The position numbers and the translations under genes are program-made. The notes under the pieces were generated by a model. That model saw nothing but the letters and a program-made list of their open reading frames with translations, did not search any database and was not told where the DNA came from. A stretch of DNA of 64,000 nt, taken from Adiantum capillus-veneris (Eukaryota > Streptophyta > Polypodiopsida > Polypodiales > Pteridaceae). This document shows, piece after piece, positions 61,300 through 64,000 of the stretch (within the stretch, counting starts at the first letter, position 1; each line of letters starts with the position of its first letter). The stretch spans positions 66,982,567-67,046,566 of the forward strand of contig CM043970.1 in assembly GCA_014529385.2 (NCBI GenBank). The letters are read 5' to 3'.

Positions 61300-63040
61300 A
61301 GCGTTAAATGCTAACCTTGCATTTGCACTACATTTCTACTCAAATTTATATATTTTTTATCAAAGTTTTAACCTAGTGTTCATTCTCTCTTTCCGTAATA
61401 GCCTTTTTCCATACAAACACCTTACCCTTCTTAGATCTTTATGCATTTACATCATATTTCTCTCTTCATGCTAAATGTAAATAGTAAACTTAATTCTACT
61501 CTCCTAGTTTTTTACTGCACATTCTTTTAACTAATTACCTTTACTAATTTAAATATCTATCTACATCCCATAATTTGTAAATAAATAATTTATGGGCACT
61601 TATCTTACCCATCTTCTCTCAAGGGTAGGGTTAACCTTGTAGGCCTTCCCTTCCCCACCACTATGTGACCCAAGTCTTGGATCATTTACTTGTGTTGGTC
61701 AACAAATCTTAAATATAATGTATATCCCCAATAAATCAAACTCTATTGGAGCCTACCTCATTTGTTTAAGGTGGATTCCCTTTTAAAAAAGCATGCTAAA
61801 CCTTGGATGCATGCTAAAGGGGCCCCTACAAGGAGACTTGGTTCAAAAGGTGTTTTGGATGAATCTTTAATGCCTTAGCTCGTGGGTATACTTAAGGAAC
61901 ACTCCAAAATCAGCTTAAACACTTTGAGGAGGTCAACTTTGCCTTTTACAGCACCCAATTCTGAGTTACAGGCTGAAAGTTATGGTGAAAACAAGGTGCT
62001 GCGGACACTGTTACTACAGGTCAAAGTTACAATCAGGTAAACCACAAAGGTGAAAAGTTTTCTTGACTTATCCAACATTCTAAAATACCAATGGGGAGTT
62101 AAAAACCACTTGCATGTGGAGGGGTCGGCTCAAGATGCTTCCAGAGACACAACAAACAGGATGGGGACACTCTGCAGGAGCCACTAGAGGGACATCATGG
62201 TGGGGCCCACATACATTATCAACCCTTATGGAGCCTCCACGACCTAAAAGGCTATTTTTAATGAAAAAATAATTTCCTTATTTTCATAATTGAAGGAATG
62301 GTCAAAAGGGAACCTAACTATGGTTAATCACCTACCCTAGTCAAGTTTAACCTAACCCAAGGTCTTGTACAGCTATAAAAAGGCCCTTTGGCAAGCACAA
62401 AAACACACACCCCTACTCCATTGCTGCAAATAAGCTCCTCTAAGGCTAGGGAAGCCCTAATCTCTCTCTCCTCTCGTCTCCCTATCCATTTCCTAAGCTC
62501 GCTATCATAAGCGGCACCATAGAGAGAGCATCAATATGCTATTGCTACCATTCTCTTGCAAACATTTCTCTTATCATACTCATCCCTAAATAAGGATTGT
62601 AGATTCTATATGAGAGCAAGGATATCAAGTTCAATGATCTATCTCATGGTTTGATCAACAAATTGTTGCAATTGGGGTGTCGTCGTCACACTTTTGCTCT
62701 AAACGCATGTAAAATTGGTAAGCCTATCTTGGCAGCTTCTCATATTTTGTGCTCATTGGGTTGCTTGTTTGTTGAGAAAGTTTTTTGTGCACCATGGTGT
62801 CTATTTGCTTGGCTTCTCTCCTTATGTTGTGTGTAAGTAAGTCTTGGGGCTGCATAGATGGAGAAGAGCTCTCTATGCATGTCGCCTTATGTGTGTAAGT
62901 AGTCTCTTCTTTTGGGAAAGGAAAGGAGTTGTCAAGTATTTGTGCATTATGGTGTTTTGAGTTTTGAGGTTTTGTGCTTGCTTTTCTTAGAAGTATATGA
63001 GCACTAATATGGTGAAGGTCAATCTTTGCATGTGAGTTTG
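61300..63040 (+). other. Sequence interrupting PPR copies, with a promoter-like element
   Basis: No coding region is recognised. A TATA-like TATAAAAAG at 62374-62382 is followed about 30 bases on by CACAAAAACACACACCCCTA and a pyrimidine-rich leader (62460-62500), an arrangement like an LTR promoter and transcript start. LTR ends were not found. The short open frame 62651-62836 is not recognisable. Confidence 0.35.
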
Positions 63041-63116
63041 TGCAGTGTTCAAAGGGATTGCTTAAGGAGTGTGTGTTGAATGGTTGAAGGGCATGTTGTG
63101 TTGAAGCACATAAGGA

Positions 63117-63118
<2 letters not shown>

Positions 63119-63174
<56 letters not shown>
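63119..63174. repeat. GT microsatellite
   Basis: A (GT)n run of 56 bases. Confidence 0.95.
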
Positions 63175-63175
<1 letters not shown>

Positions 63176-63311
63176 GTATATGGTTTGTTTTGGTTTCCTT
63201 CTTTCTCCATAAAAGAGCGTGGTGCCCCTAAGAAATATGCGTGTGTAGGGTCCCACGGAGTGGTTGTCTGGTGGTAGCCTTGAGTTGAGCCCCATCTCAA
63301 GAAATCCGCTC

Positions 63312-63780
63312 TCAGCAGAGAGAGGGCATCTCTCCAAATGCAATCATGTACACTTGCACCTTGAAGGCATGTGGCATTACACAAGATGCTGATGTGAGCG
63401 GCAAAAAAATTCACGATGATATTGTTAGTCAAGGGTCATTGAAAGAAAACATTGTGCTTGGCAGTGCCTTGGTCAACATATATGCCAAATGTCGTGAGCT
63501 TCATAAAGCACAAAAAGCACTTGAGCAGCTTCCTGTCCGAGATGTCGTCTCCTTGAATACATTGATTGTAGGATATACCCAACCTCCAACTTGGGCAAGG
63601 CCAAGGGGCTCTGGGCATTTTTCAGTTGATGCGAAGCAAGGGTGTCTCTCTAGATGCAATCCAATCACATATGCTCTGGGCTGTTTTCAGCTGATGGGAA
63701 GCGGGGAGTCTCTCTAGATGCAATGTTGTCTCAAGGACTGCATTGATAAGGTCATAGTAAGAAGAGAGATCTATTTTCAG
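63312..63780 (+). pseudogene. PPR pseudogene unit
   Basis: Open from MYTCTLKACGITQDADVSGK (63346) through GSALVNIYAKCRELHKAQKA and LPVRDVVSLNTLIVGYTQ to about 63600. The reading then shifts frame (after TQPPTW) and stops at 63717. It holds about two PPR motifs of the E/DYW-type plant family, normally a protein of ten or more repeats. The missing start, short length and frameshift make it a fragment. Confidence 0.75.
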
Positions 63781-63789
63781 TAGATGTAG

Positions 63790-64000
63790 AGAGAGGGCAT
63801 CTCTCCAAATGCAATCATGTATACTTCCACCTTGAAGGCATGTGGCATTACACAAGATGCTAATATGGGAAAAAATTCACGAAGATATTGTTAGTTAGTG
63901 GTTGTTGAAAGAAATTGTCGTGCTTGGAAACGCCTTGGTCGACATGTATGCCAAATGTGGTGCACGTCATAAAGCACAAAATTCACTTGAGGAGTTCTTG
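63790..64000 (+). pseudogene. Second tandem PPR unit, cut by window end
   Basis: It repeats 63314-63530 at a distance of about 478 bases (GAGAGGGCATCTCTCCAAAT; CTTGAAGGCATGTGGCATTA; ACATGTATGCCAAATGTGGT) with small deletions that break the frame. It is a tandem duplicate of the unit before it and continues beyond the window. Confidence 0.75.

Overview
The window reads as nuclear DNA of a land plant, most likely a fern. The clues are AT-rich intergenic DNA, GT-AG introns, layered Ty3/gypsy chromoviruses, long GA and GT microsatellites, and degraded pentatricopeptide-repeat (PPR) sequence at the right edge whose wording (VDMYAKCGALHKAQKAL, LPVRDVVS) resembles fern PPR proteins. The species cannot be named from the sequence alone. 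No rRNA, tRNA or CRISPR locus was recognised.

Left third (1-24.9 kb): nested transposons. A plus-strand chromovirus has decayed gag, protease, reverse transcriptase, RNase H, integrase and chromodomain at 16.7-21.6 kb and a 3' LTR from 21988. Its LTR-like sequence recurs at 847. Between that copy and its internal region lies a minus-strand chromovirus with unusually long LTRs of about 2.9 and 3.2 kb (1864-4721 and 12646-15802), a tRNA-iMet-like primer site and a polypurine tract. The reverse transcriptase of that element is itself split by a 3.0-kb sequence with 26-bp terminal inverted repeats (8519-11516), which carries tandem repeats and a perfect 36-nt palindrome. All of these pol genes are broken.

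Centre and right (24976-59962): the most interesting object, a candidate 34,987-bp DNA element. Its ends carry a 16-bp perfect inverted repeat, AAGACCATATTAGGTA, flanked on both sides by GTAT, which looks like a 4-bp target-site duplication. Inside are (A) a minus-strand protein of about 1,000 residues resembling the DUF7869 family, with an acidic triad compatible with a DDE nuclease; (B) a divergently transcribed plus-strand gene with a ParB/DGQHR-like motif and a final SET-domain exon; (C) and (D) two FCP1/NIF-like HAD-fold genes. The rest is mainly a satellite built on TTGGACAAGTGGTGGACCTT. It runs almost only in plus orientation from the left end to about 50 kb and almost only in minus orientation from about 52.4 kb to the right end, so the motif points inward from both termini. 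The largest array, 33.2-43.7 kb, is a higher-order repeat of about 440-bp and 365-bp units. Genes A and B start just after splice acceptors on the two sides of a 15-kb spacer, so their promoters and first exons should lie inside it.

Inferred working model: A is the candidate transposase, the 20-bp motif is a candidate repeated binding site, and the SET and FCP1-like genes may act on chromatin or transcription to the element's benefit. Genes B, C and D each carry one frameshift that looks like a single missing A in a homopolymer, so uncorrected long-read errors are a real alternative to decay.

Right edge (59967-64000): host flank with GA and GT microsatellites, two stretches of PPR pseudogene and an intervening 2-kb sequence with a TATA-like promoter.
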